From Roseateles violae (lineage in GTDB: Bacteria; Pseudomonadota; Gammaproteobacteria; Burkholderiales; Burkholderiaceae_C): 64,000 nt of DNA. The notes below the pieces were generated by a model. It was not told the DNA's origin and did not search any database. It was given only the letters and a program-made list of their open reading frames with translations. The stretch is from the NCBI RefSeq assembly GCF_030410485.1, contig NZ_JAUHHC010000002.1, positions 806,001-870,000 on the forward strand, in the 5' to 3' direction. Positions 46,769-61,627 of the stretch are shown piece after piece. Made by a program: the position numbers and the translations under genes. Each line of letters opens with the position of its first letter. Positions within the stretch are counted from its first letter, which is position 1.

Positions 46769-47836
46769 TCATTTCTGCCGCACCGGCTCGGGCCGCGGCG
46801 GCTGCAGGCCGGCGCGCAAGTCGGCGATGGCGGCAACAACGGCGCGGGCGACATTGCGCACCTCGTCCTGCAGCGCCGGGTCGCGATCAAGCGCCGCGTG
46901 GCTGTCGTAGTAGGGCTCGTAATAGCCAATGCTGCGCTCGATGCGAGCGGCGCTGCCGGCATCGACCAGGCCCATCCAGTCCAGCCAGTCGGCCAGATTG
47001 CGGCGCTGCGACTCCATGCCGCCGACGTCGCCGTGCACGACCAGGCCGTAGGCGCGGCCGGCCAGGTGCTTGGGATAGCCCCAGCCCTGCTGTTCCAGCC
47101 GCTTGGCCTCCTCGGGCTTCTTGCCATGGGTCGTGGTCGGGTCCGGATTGCCGCCGTCGGCGCAGACCAGGCGGTCGATCATCAGCTTCAGCGCGCTGGG
47201 CGACTGATACCAGTAGGTCGGCGCGACGATGATGACGCCATGGGCCGCCACCCAGCGCTCGTAGATCTCGGCCATCCAGTCGCCGACCTGATCCAGCGCA
47301 TGATTCGGATAGCAGCTGCAGGGCCAGTGGCACAGCGGCATCGCGGTGGCGACGCAGCCCTTGCAGGGATAGATCTTGCGGCCGTACTCGGAGCTCAGCA
47401 GGCTCAGGTCGAGCAGATCGGCCTCGGCGCCGAGGCCGGTGACGATGTCGCTGCAGAGGCGGGCCAGCCGCCAGCTCTTGGAGATCTCGCCGGGACAGGT
47501 GCCGTCGTTGCGCGCGCTGCCGCAGATCAGCAGCACCCGCGCCGGCGCGCTCCTGTCCTGCCAGCGCCGCTGCGCCTCTTGCAGGCGCGCGCGGGTATGC
47601 AGCCATTCCAGCGAAAGCGCATAGCCGGGGTCGGCAAAGCCGGCGCCGGCCGCACGGGTACGCGGCGCCTTGCGGCCCTCCTTCATCGCCTGCCAGGCGA
47701 TCTGCTCCAGCCGGGCGATGGATTCGCGCTCGCCGTCATAGGCCGGGTCGTCGAAGCGCTGGCGGAAGCGTTCGCCGAACTGCTCGCGCGTCAGTTCCGG
47801 CGGCGCCTGGCCCTTGCGGACGGTGATGCTTGCCAT
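46769..47836 (-). CDS. NADPH-dependent FMN reductase/flavodoxin-family protein with N-terminal extension
   Basis: This 355-residue protein has a flavodoxin-like fold from about residue 115: RVLLICGSARNDGTCPGEIS (FMN phosphate loop), APTYWYQSPSALKLMIDRL and VHGDVGG. About 110 N-terminal residues precede the flavin domain and are rich in charged helices. Three or four cysteines in CKGCVATAMPLCHWPCSC might bind a metal or an iron-sulfur cluster, which is unusual for simple FMN reductases. ATG 47836 was chosen because the upstream extension is Arg-rich and lacks a ribosome site, though the chosen start also has only a weak one. Role: flavin-dependent reductase, substrate unknown. Confidence 0.78.
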   Translation of the reverse strand: MASITVRKGQAPPELTREQFGERFRQRFDDPAYDGERESIARLEQIAWQAMKEGRKAPRTRAAGAGFADPGYALSLEWLHTRARLQEAQRRWQDRSAPARVLLICGSARNDGTCPGEISKSWRLARLCSDIVTGLGAEADLLDLSLLSSEYGRKIYPCKGCVATAMPLCHWPCSCYPNHALDQVGDWMAEIYERWVAAHGVIIVAPTYWYQSPSALKLMIDRLVCADGGNPDPTTTHGKKPEEAKRLEQQGWGYPKHLAGRAYGLVVHGDVGGMESQRRNLADWLDWMGLVDAGSAARIERSIGYYEPYYDSHAALDRDPALQDEVRNVARAVVAAIADLRAGLQPPRPEPVRQK

Positions 47837-47904
47837 GATGCCGACCAGTGTCGGCCGGGCCCCGGCCCGCTGTTGCGGGACAAGCGCCCGACGGCGGCGG
47901 CCTG

Positions 47905-47915
47905 CCGTCCTACAC
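47905..47915. promoter_or_regulatory. CGTCCTACACC motif copy
   Basis: A copy of the GTCCTACA core overlaps the stop codon of the Crp/Fnr gene and lies about 70 bases upstream of the flavoprotein start at 47836. Its orientation relative to that gene is opposite to the other copies, so it may be fortuitous. Confidence 0.25.
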
Positions 47916-48662
47916 CAGCGGGCGCGGCGTCGGCTTGCCGTCGCCCCAGACATCGGCGAGCCGGGTCAGCGCCCTGGCGTCCCGCAGGTACAGGCGCCCG
48001 TCCTTGAGCTCGTGCAGACCGCGCTTCTCCAGCTTGCGCAGGGTCTTGTTGGTGTGCACCAGCGACAGGCCCAGCGCGTCGGCCATATGCTGCTGCGTCA
48101 GAGGAAAGGGCACGCCGGCGGCGCCGCCGTCCAGCTGCAGTGCGGCGGCGCGCTTGAACAGCAGGATCAGCAGGCTGGCGATGCGCTCTTCGGCGCTGCG
48201 CCGGCCGACCGACAGCAGGCTGTCGTCGACCAGGGACTCTTCGTGCGCGATCAGCCAGGTCGTGTTGAAACCCATCACCGGCGAGCGCCGGTGCAGCTCC
48301 CACAGCGCGTCGCGCTGGAACACGCAGAACAGCGAGTCGGTCAGCGTCGTCACGCCGTGCGCGGCCGCATCGCCCATCTTCTGCTGCACGCCGATGAAGT
48401 CGCCGGCCAGCAGGAAGTTGAGGATCTGGCGCCGCCCGTCGCTGAGTGTCTTGAAGCGGAAGGCCCAGCCGGACAGCAGGGTGAACAGCGGCGTGTCGGT
48501 CTGGCCCTCGAGGATCAGCGTCTCGCCGGCGGCCAGGCGCAGCTCGCGCTGCTTCAGTGCCTGCAACAGTTCCAGCTCTTCGGCGCTGTGGGTGATGAAC
48601 AGCGGCAGCTGCCGCAGCGGACATTCTCGGCACGGAATCTGGATCGCCATTGCTTGCTTCAT
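47910..48662 (-). CDS. Crp/Fnr family transcriptional regulator
   Basis: This protein of about 250 residues has an N-terminal cyclic-nucleotide-binding-like beta barrel (LILEGQTDTPLFTLLSGWAF, FLLAGDFIGVQ) and a C-terminal winged HTH (PLTQQHMADALGLSLVHTNK, then LRKLEKRGL). Two cysteines near the N-terminus (PCRECPLRQLP) resemble part of an Fnr cluster motif, but only a CxxC and no third or fourth Fnr-type cysteine is evident, so oxygen sensing through an Fe-S cluster is uncertain. Alternative in-frame ATGs lie at 48692, 48680, 48668 and 48650; 48662 is a compromise. It is divergent from the small gene at 48824 and adjacent to redox-type genes. Confidence 0.85.
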   Translation of the reverse strand: MKQAMAIQIPCRECPLRQLPLFITHSAEELELLQALKQRELRLAAGETLILEGQTDTPLFTLLSGWAFRFKTLSDGRRQILNFLLAGDFIGVQQKMGDAAAHGVTTLTDSLFCVFQRDALWELHRRSPVMGFNTTWLIAHEESLVDDSLLSVGRRSAEERIASLLILLFKRAAALQLDGGAAGVPFPLTQQHMADALGLSLVHTNKTLRKLEKRGLHELKDGRLYLRDARALTRLADVWGDGKPTPRPLV

Positions 48663-48666
48663 CCCC

Positions 48667-48680
48667 ATGTCTTTTGACAT
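48667..48680. promoter_or_regulatory. Palindrome ATGTC-TTTT-GACAT at the Crp/Fnr gene start
   Basis: ATGTC and GACAT are perfect 5-bp inverted arms around TTTT, right at the start region of the regulator gene. The layout (5+4+5) resembles Fnr-type boxes (TTGAT-N4-ATCAA) in spacing, though not in sequence. If translation begins at 48662 or 48650 the site would lie in the leader and could mediate autoregulation. Speculative. Confidence 0.3.
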
Positions 48681-48823
48681 TCTGGCCGGCACCGGGGCTT
48701 GCTAAATTGCCCGCACATGCAAGTCCAATCTCCTCAATTCCTGCTTCGCCCGGGCCGCCACGCCCCGGCGCAGTATGCCGCGGCGCCCGCCGGTTCCTCC
48801 ATCCCCAGCCGAGGAGGCCTGCC

Positions 48824-49039
48824 ATGGTGACGCGTCAGCAAGACTTCTTGCTGGAGGATTGGAACCTCCTCTTCGACGCGGTCTGCGGCCGGCTTGCCGA
48901 AGGCCTGAGCGGTACCGAACTGCAGGAATGCCTGCAGGCGCTCGAACAGCTGCAAAGCGAGGCCGCCATGGCCATCGTCAGACTGGAGGCAGCGCTGGCG
49001 CGCGCCGGCGAATCGCCGCCGTCGGAGCACGCCTCCTGA
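48824..49039 (+). CDS. Small hypothetical protein
   Basis: This 71-residue, mostly helical, acidic protein ([18 protein letters not shown], then [19 protein letters not shown]) has no membrane segment. A strong ribosome site GAGGAGG lies 6 bases upstream of the ATG, supporting it as real. It resembles no family I can name. It lies between the divergent Crp/Fnr regulator and the poly-HAMP kinase on the kinase strand, 116 bp before it, and may be regulated with either. Confidence 0.62.
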   Translation: MVTRQQDFLLEDWNLLFDAVCGRLAEGLSGTELQECLQALEQLQSEAAMAIVRLEAALARAGESPPSEHAS

Positions 49040-49066
49040 CGGACGAGACGCCGATGTAAAGGCGGC

Positions 49067-49099
49067 GTTGTCCTACAAGTCGCGGCTTTGTCCTACAGA
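49067..49099 (+). promoter_or_regulatory. Tandem TTGTCCTACA sites upstream of the poly-HAMP kinase
   Basis: TTGTCCTACAAG (49069-49080) and TTGTCCTACAGAG (49089-49101 approx.) are direct repeats exactly 20 bp apart, about two helical turns, ending about 57 bases before the kinase start. The first copy is also a near-palindrome (TTGT-CCT-ACAA). The same motif precedes the SYLF and ferritin-like genes. A shared activator or alternative promoter element is likely, but its identity is unknown. Confidence 0.55.
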
Positions 49100-49155
49100 G
49101 GAGGGCCCGGGGTCGGCCAGCACAATGCCCGGGTCCCCAGGCCGGAGTGAGCCGC

Positions 49156-55505
<6,350 letters not shown>

Positions 55506-55515
<10 letters not shown>

Positions 55516-57719
55516 ACAGCGGCTTCGGTGAACTGGATGGCTCGGCCGATGAAAAGGCCAGCATCCTGATCGTCGACGACCTGCCCGAGAAGCTGCTGGT
55601 CATCGAGACGATTCTGGAGGAGCTGGGGCAGCACCTGGTCGTCGTCCGCTCGGGCGGCGACGCGCTGCGCGAGGTGCTGCGCCAGGAGTTCGCGGTGATC
55701 CTGCTGGACGTCAATATGCCCGGCATGGACGGGCTGGAGACGGCGCGGCTGATCCGCAGCTACCGGCGCTCGGCGCACACGCCCATCATCTTCGTCACCG
55801 CCTATGCCGACGAGCTGCAGACGGCGCAGGGCTATTCGCTGGGCGCGGTCGACTACATCCTGTCCCCGGTCGTGCCCGAGGTGCTGCGCAGCAAGGTCAA
55901 GGTCTTCGTCGAGCTGCACATCACCCAGCGCCGGCTGCGCGCGCAGGCGCTGGAGCGCATCGCGCTGGCCGCCGCCGAGGCGGCGCAGCGGGCGGCCGAG
56001 GAGAACACGCGGCGCTCGAACTTCCTCTCGCATGCGACGCGGATGCTGGCCGGCTCGCTAGAGGCCGACGTCGGCATGCGGCGTCTGCTGGAGCTGGTCG
56101 TGCCGGAGATGGCCGGCCAGGCGGGCCTGCGCCTGTTCGCCGACGAGCAGCCGCCGGATCGCCTGCTGTGCTGCACGGCGGCCGAGCCGCCGCCGGCGCT
56201 GCTGGACGAGCCGGGCGAGCCGCGCGAGTTCGGCGAGCAGGAGATGGCCGAACTGCCCGAGCTGGTGCAGGCGGTGCTGGGCGAGCTGGAGCAGTTTGCC
56301 GGCGGCGATGCGCAGGCCGCGGCGCTGCTGTCGGCGCGCTTCACCGTTGGCGCGCACACGGTGCTGCCCATCCTCAGCGGCAATCTGCCGCTGGGCGCGC
56401 TGGTGATCGCGCGGCCGCGGCCGGGGCTGGACTGGTCATTGCTGGAAGAGCTGGCCAACCGGGCGGCGATGGCCTTCGAGAATGCGCGCCTGTACCGCAA
56501 TCTGCAGATCGAGATCGTCGAGCGGCGCCAGGCGCAGGCGCGGCTGCTGGAGGCGAACCAGCGCAAGGACGAGTTCCTCGCGATGCTCTCGCACGAGCTG
56601 CGCAATCCGCTGGCACCGATCCGCAATGCGGTCGAGGTGATACGCCGGCTGACCCCGGAGGCCGATGCGCGCGTCGCCTGGGCCACCGACGTGACCGAGC
56701 GGCAGCTGCGCCAGCTGTCGCGGCTGGTCGACGAACTGCTCGACGTCGCCCGCATCAGCCAGGGCAAGATCGCGCTGCGCGTCGAGACGGTCGATCTCTG
56801 CGCCGTCGTCGCGCAGGGCGTCGAGACGGTGCGCGACCTGATCGACAAGCGCCGGCACGAGCTGCAGCTGAGCCTGCCGGCCCAGCCGGTCTGGCTGCAG
56901 GGCGATTTCGCGCGCCTGGCGCAGGTCGTCGCCAACCTGCTGCACAACGCGGCCAAGTACACCGAGGAGGGCGGCCGCATCGAGCTGCTGCTGAGCGTCG
57001 TCGGCGGCGAGGCGCAGCTGATCGTGCGCGACAACGGCCTGGGCATAGATGCGGAGCTGCTGCCGCATGTGTTCGATCTGTTCGAGCAGGGCAAGCGCGC
57101 GCTGGACCGCAACCAGGGCGGCCTCGGCGTCGGCCTGACCCTGGTGCAGCGCCTGGTCGAGCTGCACCAGGGCCGGGTCAGCGCCGCCAGCGCCGGCAGC
57201 GGGCAGGGCGCCGAGTTCCGCGTGATGCTGCCGGCCACGGTGGAGGCCCGGCCGGCCGCGCTGCCGCCGACGCAGGCGCCGGCCGCGCCGGCCCCGGTGC
57301 CGGTCGCCGCGGCGGCCTGCCGGGTGCTGGTGGTCGACGACAACCCGGACATCGCCGAGACCATCGCCAGCTATCTGGAGCTGACCGGCCACCAGGTGCG
57401 CGCGGTCGGGGACGGCATGCAGGCGCAGGCCTGCGCGGCCGAGTTCGCGCCCCAGGTGGTGGTGCTGGACATCGGCCTGCCGCAGATCGACGGCTACGAG
57501 GTCGCGCGGCGGCTGCGCGCGCTGCCGGCGACGGCGGACTCCTTGCTGATCGCGCTGACCGGCTATGGTCAGGCGGCCGACCGGCTGAAGGCGCGCCAGG
57601 CCGGCTTCGGCGCCCATATGGTCAAGCCGGCCGATCCGGAACGGTTGGCCCGCCTGATCGCCGACTGGCAGCTGGCCGACCGCAGCTTGCCGCAGCCCTT
57701 GCAACTGATGGACGATTGA
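55506..57719 (+). CDS. REC-GAF-histidine kinase-REC hybrid
   Basis: This 737-residue soluble hybrid kinase has REC 1 ([19 protein letters not shown]68 in [13 protein letters not shown]), a GAF-like region (about 190-340), and HisKA with H363 in [13 protein letters not shown]. The ATPase domain has N481 in NLLHNAAKY and [10 protein letters not shown]. An Ala/Pro linker precedes C-terminal REC 2 with D655 in [14 protein letters not shown]. Start GTG 55506 overlaps the end of the poly-HAMP gene by 10 bp, so translation is probably coupled and the two may form one relay. No HTH or output domain is present, so the final acceptor lies elsewhere. Confidence 0.9.
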
Positions 57720-57797
57720 GCGGCCTGGCTGCGGCCGGCAGCCGGGAATGCCGATTGCTCGGGGCGCCGCGCGGCGCACCGCCGCGAGGAGCACACG

Positions 57798-57989
57798 ATG
57801 AGGACAACCCCGACCCCCTCGACCGAAGAGGTCTACCAGCAGCTGCGCAAGGGCCTCGGCCACGAGCATGTCAACAAGGACAATGTCTACGCGCTGATAC
57901 GCCGCGCCGAGGCCGACGGCCACCGCATCCTGGCGACCGAGTTGCGCGAGTGGCTGTCCGACTGCTCGGCGCCGCAGCCGCGCGCCTGA
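57798..57989 (+). CDS. Small hypothetical protein
   Basis: This 63-residue protein contains EEVYQQLRKGLGHEHVNKDN and ALIRRAEADGHRILATEL, two amphipathic helices with several His and acidic residues. GAGGAG lies about 8 bases upstream of the ATG, supporting translation. No family is recognised. It lies 78 bp after the second hybrid kinase on the same strand and may be the last gene of that unit. Confidence 0.6.
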   Translation: MRTTPTPSTEEVYQQLRKGLGHEHVNKDNVYALIRRAEADGHRILATELREWLSDCSAPQPRA

Positions 57990-58295
57990 GAGCACGGCGG
58001 TGTTCGGTCAAAAGAGGGAGGGCGGTGGCTTGCCGTCAGCTCTCCTGACACCGCAGAGTTGACAGTTCCGCAAGCGGCTCCGTGATCTCGTTTCAAGGCG
58101 TTGTGCAAGCCACCGCGAGCGATCTTCGCCGGCCGCAGCACGGGCCCGGGTCGGCCAATGCCGAATGGCCCTGTCAGCGAATTCCTGCAAGAAGGCGGAT
58201 GACAGGCCTTGTCCTACAGCGGCGCGCGCGCTGCACCCACGCCGCCGCGCTGCCGGCCTGTCGATGATGGCCGCGTCTGCAACAGAGGAGCGAGC
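57990..58295. other. Intergenic region with several short inverted repeats
   Basis: About 306 bp lack a credible gene. Visible elements are GTCAG-CTCTC-CTGAC (58035-58049, perfect 5-bp arms), the arms CCTGTCA (58170-58176) and TGACAGG (58200-58206), and the TTGTCCTACAGC motif (58208-58220). These should form the control region of the SYLF-PRC pair. No terminator hairpin with a T-run was seen after the small gene at 57798. Confidence 0.45.
58208..58220 (+). promoter_or_regulatory. TTGTCCTACAGC motif upstream of the SYLF gene
   Basis: CTTGTCCTACAGC lies about 76 bases before the SYLF start, in the same orientation and at a similar distance as the copies before the poly-HAMP kinase and the ferritin-like gene. 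It directly abuts the arm TGACAGG of a possible hairpin. Confidence 0.45.
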
Positions 58296-58877
58296 ATGAT
58301 GATCGAACGAAACAAGCGCAATCTGCTGATCCTGGCCTGCGCCGCCCTGCTCGGCGTGAGCGGCTGCACCACCACCGGCCCGAATGCGCCGGCCGATCCG
58401 GCCTCCAAGCGCGCCAGCATCGATGCCGCGGTCGATGCGGCGCTGAGCAAGCTCTACAACCAGGTGCCGGGCTCGCGCGAGATGGTGGCGCGGTCGGTCG
58501 GCGTGCTGGTCTTCCCCGGCGTCGTCTCGGCGGGCCTGGGCATCGGCGGCTCTTACGGTCAGGGCGCCCTGCGCGTGGCCGGCCGCAGCGAGGGCTACTA
58601 CAGCACCACGGCGGCCTCGGTCGGCCTGATCGCCGGCGCCGACTCGAAGGCGATGTATGTGCTGTTCATGAACCAGGAGTCCTTCGACAAGTTCCGCGCC
58701 AGCAAGGGCTGGACGGCCGGCGTCGACGCCTCGGTGACCCTGATCAAGGTTGGCGCCGATGCCGGCGTCGACACGCAGACCGGCAAGCAGCCGGTGGTCG
58801 GCTATGTGTTGTCCAACGCCGGGCTGATGGCCAACCTCAGCATCGACGGCACCAAGGTCAGCCGGCTCGACATCTGA
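58296..58877 (+). CDS. SYLF-domain (YSC84-like) lipoprotein
   Basis: This 193-residue predicted lipoprotein has the signal LLILACAALLGVSGC, with the lipobox cysteine in VSGC followed by TTTGPNAP. The mature domain is SYLF/Las17-binding: SREMVARSVGVLVFPGVV, GIGGSYGQGALRV and SVGLIAGADSKAMYVLF. In the family it binds lipids; bacterial versions are envelope-stress proteins. GAGGAG lies 5 bases before ATG 58296 and 8 before a second ATG at 58299. The PRC-barrel gene follows 36 bp downstream, probably in the same operon. Confidence 0.88.
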   Translation: MMIERNKRNLLILACAALLGVSGCTTTGPNAPADPASKRASIDAAVDAALSKLYNQVPGSREMVARSVGVLVFPGVVSAGLGIGGSYGQGALRVAGRSEGYYSTTAASVGLIAGADSKAMYVLFMNQESFDKFRASKGWTAGVDASVTLIKVGADAGVDTQTGKQPVVGYVLSNAGLMANLSIDGTKVSRLDI

Positions 58878-58913
58878 GCCGCGACCGGCGCCGCAGCGAA
58901 GTGACAACAAGCC

Positions 58914-59687
58914 ATGCTGAACCGGGTCGAGCGGATCAACGGCGCGACGATCGCGGCCAGCGACGGCGCCATCGGCAGCGTCAAGGAGTTCTACTTCGAC
59001 GACGAGCGCTGGGTGATCCGCTACCTGGTCGTCGACACCGGTGGCTGGCTGTCCGAGCGCAAGGTGCTGATCTCGCCCTATGCGATCCGCCAGCCGCTGG
59101 CCGCGGCCGGCGCGCCGATCGAGGTCAGGCTGACGCGCGAGCAGGTGCGGCTGAGCCCCGACATCGACACCCACCAGCCGGTCTCGCGCCGCCATGAGCG
59201 CGATTACGCGGGCTATTACGCCTATCCGGACTACTGGGGCGGCGTCGACCTCTGGGCCATGGGCGGCTACCCCATCCTGCCGCCGCCGGAGGCCGCGCTG
59301 CCCGGGGAGCCGCGGCACCCGCCGCGCGAAGAGGAAGCGGTCGCGCCGGAGGACGTCCATCTGCGCAGCAGCGAGCATGTCAGCGGCTACGACATCGAGG
59401 CCAGCGACGGCAGCATCGGCCATGTGAAGGACTTCATCTTCGACGACGAGTCCTGGGCGATCAGCTATCTGCTGGTCGACACCCGCAACTGGTGGCCCGG
59501 CGGCAGGAAGGTGCTGATCGCCACCGACTGGATCGACAGCATCGACTGGAGCCAGAGCCGCGTCTGCGTCAAGCTCAGCCGCGAGCAGGTCAAGGCCAGC
59601 CCCGAGTACGAGGAGGCGATGGTGATCGACCGCGCCTACGAACAGCGCCTGCACGAGGCCTTCGAGCGGCGCGCTTACTGGGACTGA
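58914..59687 (+). CDS. Protein with two PRC-barrel domains
   Basis: This 257-residue cytoplasmic protein is built of two similar beta-barrel-like halves: first SDGAIGSVKEFYFDDERWVI (about 14-33) with YLVVDTGGWL, and then SDGSIGHVKDFIFDDESWAI (about 162-181) with YLLVDTRNWWPGG. A Tyr/Pro-rich linker separates them. PRC-barrel proteins are linked to photosystem assembly and, in other bacteria, to stress and RNA-associated roles; the exact role here is unknown. It lies 36 bp after the SYLF gene and is probably co-expressed. Confidence 0.88.
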   Translation: MLNRVERINGATIAASDGAIGSVKEFYFDDERWVIRYLVVDTGGWLSERKVLISPYAIRQPLAAAGAPIEVRLTREQVRLSPDIDTHQPVSRRHERDYAGYYAYPDYWGGVDLWAMGGYPILPPPEAALPGEPRHPPREEEAVAPEDVHLRSSEHVSGYDIEASDGSIGHVKDFIFDDESWAISYLLVDTRNWWPGGRKVLIATDWIDSIDWSQSRVCVKLSREQVKASPEYEEAMVIDRAYEQRLHEAFERRAYWD

Positions 59688-59752
59688 GCATCCGTACGCC
59701 GAGCGAGCGCGGCCGCAGCCGCCCTTGATCGTTTCCGTCCGCCCAGTAGAAA

Positions 59753-59779
59753 GGCCCAGCGCCATGCGGCGACTGGGCC
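59753..59779. terminator. Hairpin after the PRC-barrel gene
   Basis: GGCCCAGCGCC and GGCG-A-CTGGGCC form an 11-bp stem with one bulged A and a 4-base loop (ATGC). It lies 66 bp past the PRC-barrel stop. There is no T-run on the + strand; on the minus strand the stem is followed by TTTCT. It may stabilise or end transcripts from either side. Confidence 0.4.
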
Positions 59780-59925
59780 CTGTCGGCTCCGGACGGCGGA
59801 GTCTGCATCAAAGCTGTCCACTTGGGATCCGACGAGACAAGCTTAGGCAAGCCGGGCAGGGCGCGCAATGTCGACTTTCACCCGTGCTGGCGTCGGAGCA
59901 GTCCTACCTGTCGCCGCCGCAATGA

Positions 59926-59950
59926 AAAACGGGCCGCGAGGGCCCGTTTT
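59926..59950 (-). terminator. Rho-independent terminator of tRNA-Ser (bidirectional)
   Basis: AAAACGGGCC and GGCCCGTTTT form a 10-bp inverted repeat around a 5-base loop. It lies 10 bp past the tRNA 3' end on the minus strand, where the stem is followed by GTTTTTC. The + strand also has a short T-run, so it may stop transcription from both sides. Confidence 0.8.
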
Positions 59951-59959
59951 CATTCGTTC

Positions 59960-60050
59960 TGGCGGAGCAGGCGGGATTCGAACCCGCGGTGGGCTATTAA
60001 CCCACACACGCTTTCCAGGCGTGCGACTTAAACCACTCATCCACCGCTCC
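59960..60050 (-). tRNA. tRNA-Ser(GGA)
   Basis: On the minus strand the acceptor arm GGAGCGG pairs with CTGCTCC, followed by discriminator G and an encoded CCA (59960-59962). The anticodon loop CTGGAAA (60012-60018) gives anticodon GGA at 60014-60016, which reads UCC/UCU serine codons. A long variable arm (GTGTGGGTTAATAGCCCAC) and a T-loop with GGTTCGAATCC fit a class II serine tRNA. A terminator follows directly. Confidence 0.96.
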
Positions 60051-60081
60051 GTGGAGCCTTACATCATAGCGCAGATTGCGG

Positions 60082-60999
60082 CTAGCCCGGCTGGACCGCC
60101 TTGCTTTTCATCAAGGCCATGGCCGAGCCGACCAGGCCGGCGACCTCGCTCATATTGCCCGGCACGATCATCGTGTTGTTCTTCTGTGCCAGCTGGGCAA
60201 AGGCGTCGACCGCCTTTTCGGCGACCTTCAGCTGCACCGCCTGGCCGCCGCCGGGCTGCTCGATCGCCGCGGCGATCTTGCGGATCGCGTCGGCGGTGGC
60301 CTCGGCGACGGCGGTAATCGCCGCGGCCTCGCCCTGGGCCTTGTTGATCTCGGCCTGCTTCTGGCCTTCGGAGCGGGCGATCGCGGCTTCGCGCTCGCCG
60401 GTGGCGATATTGATCTGTTCCTGGCGGCGGCCTTCGGAGGCCGCGATCAGCGCGCGCTTCTCCCGCTCGGCGGTGATTTGCGCCTGCATGCTGTGCAGGA
60501 TGGCCGGCGGCGGGGTCAGGTCCTTGATCTCGTAGCGCAGGACCTTGACGCCCCAGTTGAGCGCCGCCTCGTCGAGCGCCTGCACGACCGAGCTGTTGAT
60601 CGCCTCGCGCTCCTCGAAGGTGCGGTCGAGCTCCATTCGGCCGATCACCGAGCGCAAGGTCGTCTGCGCCAGCTGGGTGATCGCGACCACATAGTTGCTG
60701 GCGCCGTAGCTGGCGCGCATCGGGTCGGTGACCTGGAAATAGAGGATGCCGTCGACGGTCAGCTGGGTGTTGTCCTTGGTGATGCAGATCTGGCTGGGCA
60801 CGTCCAGCGGGATCTCCTTCAGCGAATGCTTGTAGGCCAGGCGGTCGACGAAGGGCACCAGGAAGTTCAGGCCCGGCGTCAGCGTGCCGTGGTACTTGCC
60901 CAGGCGCTCAACGACCCAGGCATGCTGCTGCGGCACGACCTTGATCGACTGCACGATGAAGACGACGGCGATGACCAGCAGGACCAGCGCGAATTCCAT
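60082..60999 (-). CDS. SPFH/stomatin-like membrane protease-associated protein (paraslipin, QmcA-like)
   Basis: This 305-residue protein is anchored by an N-terminal helix (LVLLVIAVVFIVQSIKVV), followed by the SPFH/band-7 domain (VVERLGKYHGTLTPGLNFLV, SVIGRMELDRTFEERE). A long coiled coil (IAASEGRRQEQINIATGERE, then EINKAQGEAAAI) follows and the end is KSKAVQPG. Such proteins oligomerise in the inner membrane and pair with NfeD-like partners, as here. Two ATGs compete (61005 and 60999). 60999 was chosen because GGAGG lies 8 bases before it but 2-3 before the other. The frame continues into the NfeD gene but that extension was rejected. Confidence 0.9.
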   Translation of the reverse strand: MEFALVLLVIAVVFIVQSIKVVPQQHAWVVERLGKYHGTLTPGLNFLVPFVDRLAYKHSLKEIPLDVPSQICITKDNTQLTVDGILYFQVTDPMRASYGASNYVVAITQLAQTTLRSVIGRMELDRTFEEREAINSSVVQALDEAALNWGVKVLRYEIKDLTPPPAILHSMQAQITAEREKRALIAASEGRRQEQINIATGEREAAIARSEGQKQAEINKAQGEAAAITAVAEATADAIRKIAAAIEQPGGGQAVQLKVAEKAVDAFAQLAQKNNTMIVPGNMSEVAGLVGSAMALMKSKAVQPG

Positions 61000-61034
61000 A
61001 CTCATTTCCTCCTTGTTGTTTGTTGTGGGATCGC

Positions 61035-61466
61035 TCAGCGATCGAGCAGCAGGCAGCTGCCTTCGACCGCGCGGATCACATAGCGGCCGGCCGCCGGCGG
61101 CATGTCGCCGCCGAGATAGCGGGCGCGCCATTCGGCGCCGCGGTAGCGCACGCTGGCCGAGCCGTCCGGCGCCCAGTGCTCGACATTGACCGCCTGCCCG
61201 ACGTCCATATTGACGTCCGGATTGGCGGTCGGCGGCAGGACATCGGCGCGCCGTCCGCGCCGGCGGTGCCAGAGGACGACGGCCGCACCGCCGACGAGGG
61301 CGGCGGCGAGCAGTTGCGCGCTTGCCTCGGCGCCCAGATGGGCGGCCAGGGCGGCCGCGGCGCAGCCCAGCGCCAGCATCAGCAGATAGAAGCTGCCGGT
61401 GGCCAGCTCGACGGCGACCAGCGCGCCGCAGGCGATCCACCAGGCGGTGGCCGGATTCCAGTTCAT
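61035..61466 (-). CDS. NfeD-family membrane protein
   Basis: This 143-residue protein has two or three N-terminal membrane helices (about residues 7-64) and a C-terminal OB-fold-like NfeD domain (MDVGQAVNVEHWAPDGSASV, RYRGAEWRARYLGG). It is the short NfeD type without the ClpP-like protease part. NfeD proteins act with stomatin-like partners in membrane organisation; the SPFH gene follows 35 bp downstream in the same unit. Confidence 0.88.
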   Translation of the reverse strand: MNWNPATAWWIACGALVAVELATGSFYLLMLALGCAAAALAAHLGAEASAQLLAAALVGGAAVVLWHRRRGRRADVLPPTANPDVNMDVGQAVNVEHWAPDGSASVRYRGAEWRARYLGGDMPPAAGRYVIRAVEGSCLLLDR

Positions 61467-61555
61467 CGCACCCCCGCAGTTGTGTCAATCGAGTGTAGCG
61501 CCGCCATTTATTGCCCCGTGTGGGCCGTTTGTGCGAAAAAGCGGGGCGGCGGGCG

Positions 61556-61583
61556 TTGTTGCGGCGGTGCTTGGCCCTACACT
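61556..61583 (+). promoter_or_regulatory. Possible sigma-70-type promoter of the decarboxylase gene
   Basis: TTGTTG (61556-61561) and TACACT (61578-61583), separated by 16 bp, fit a weak sigma-70-type promoter 45 bases before the ATG. This is a visual match only; no other element supports it. Confidence 0.35.
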
Positions 61584-61627
61584 TCGCGCCTTCGTTTTTC
61601 TATGTCCCAGCCCCCGGAGGCTAGCCG

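Noticed and set aside
59901..59911. GTCCTACCTG as a further copy of the recurrent motif
   Set aside because: Lacks the final ACA and is not upstream of a gene in either direction.
60082..61488. Extended stomatin protein reaching into the NfeD gene
   Set aside because: The extension is a wrong-phase reading of NfeD; GGAGG before 60999 and the N-terminal membrane helix fix the start.
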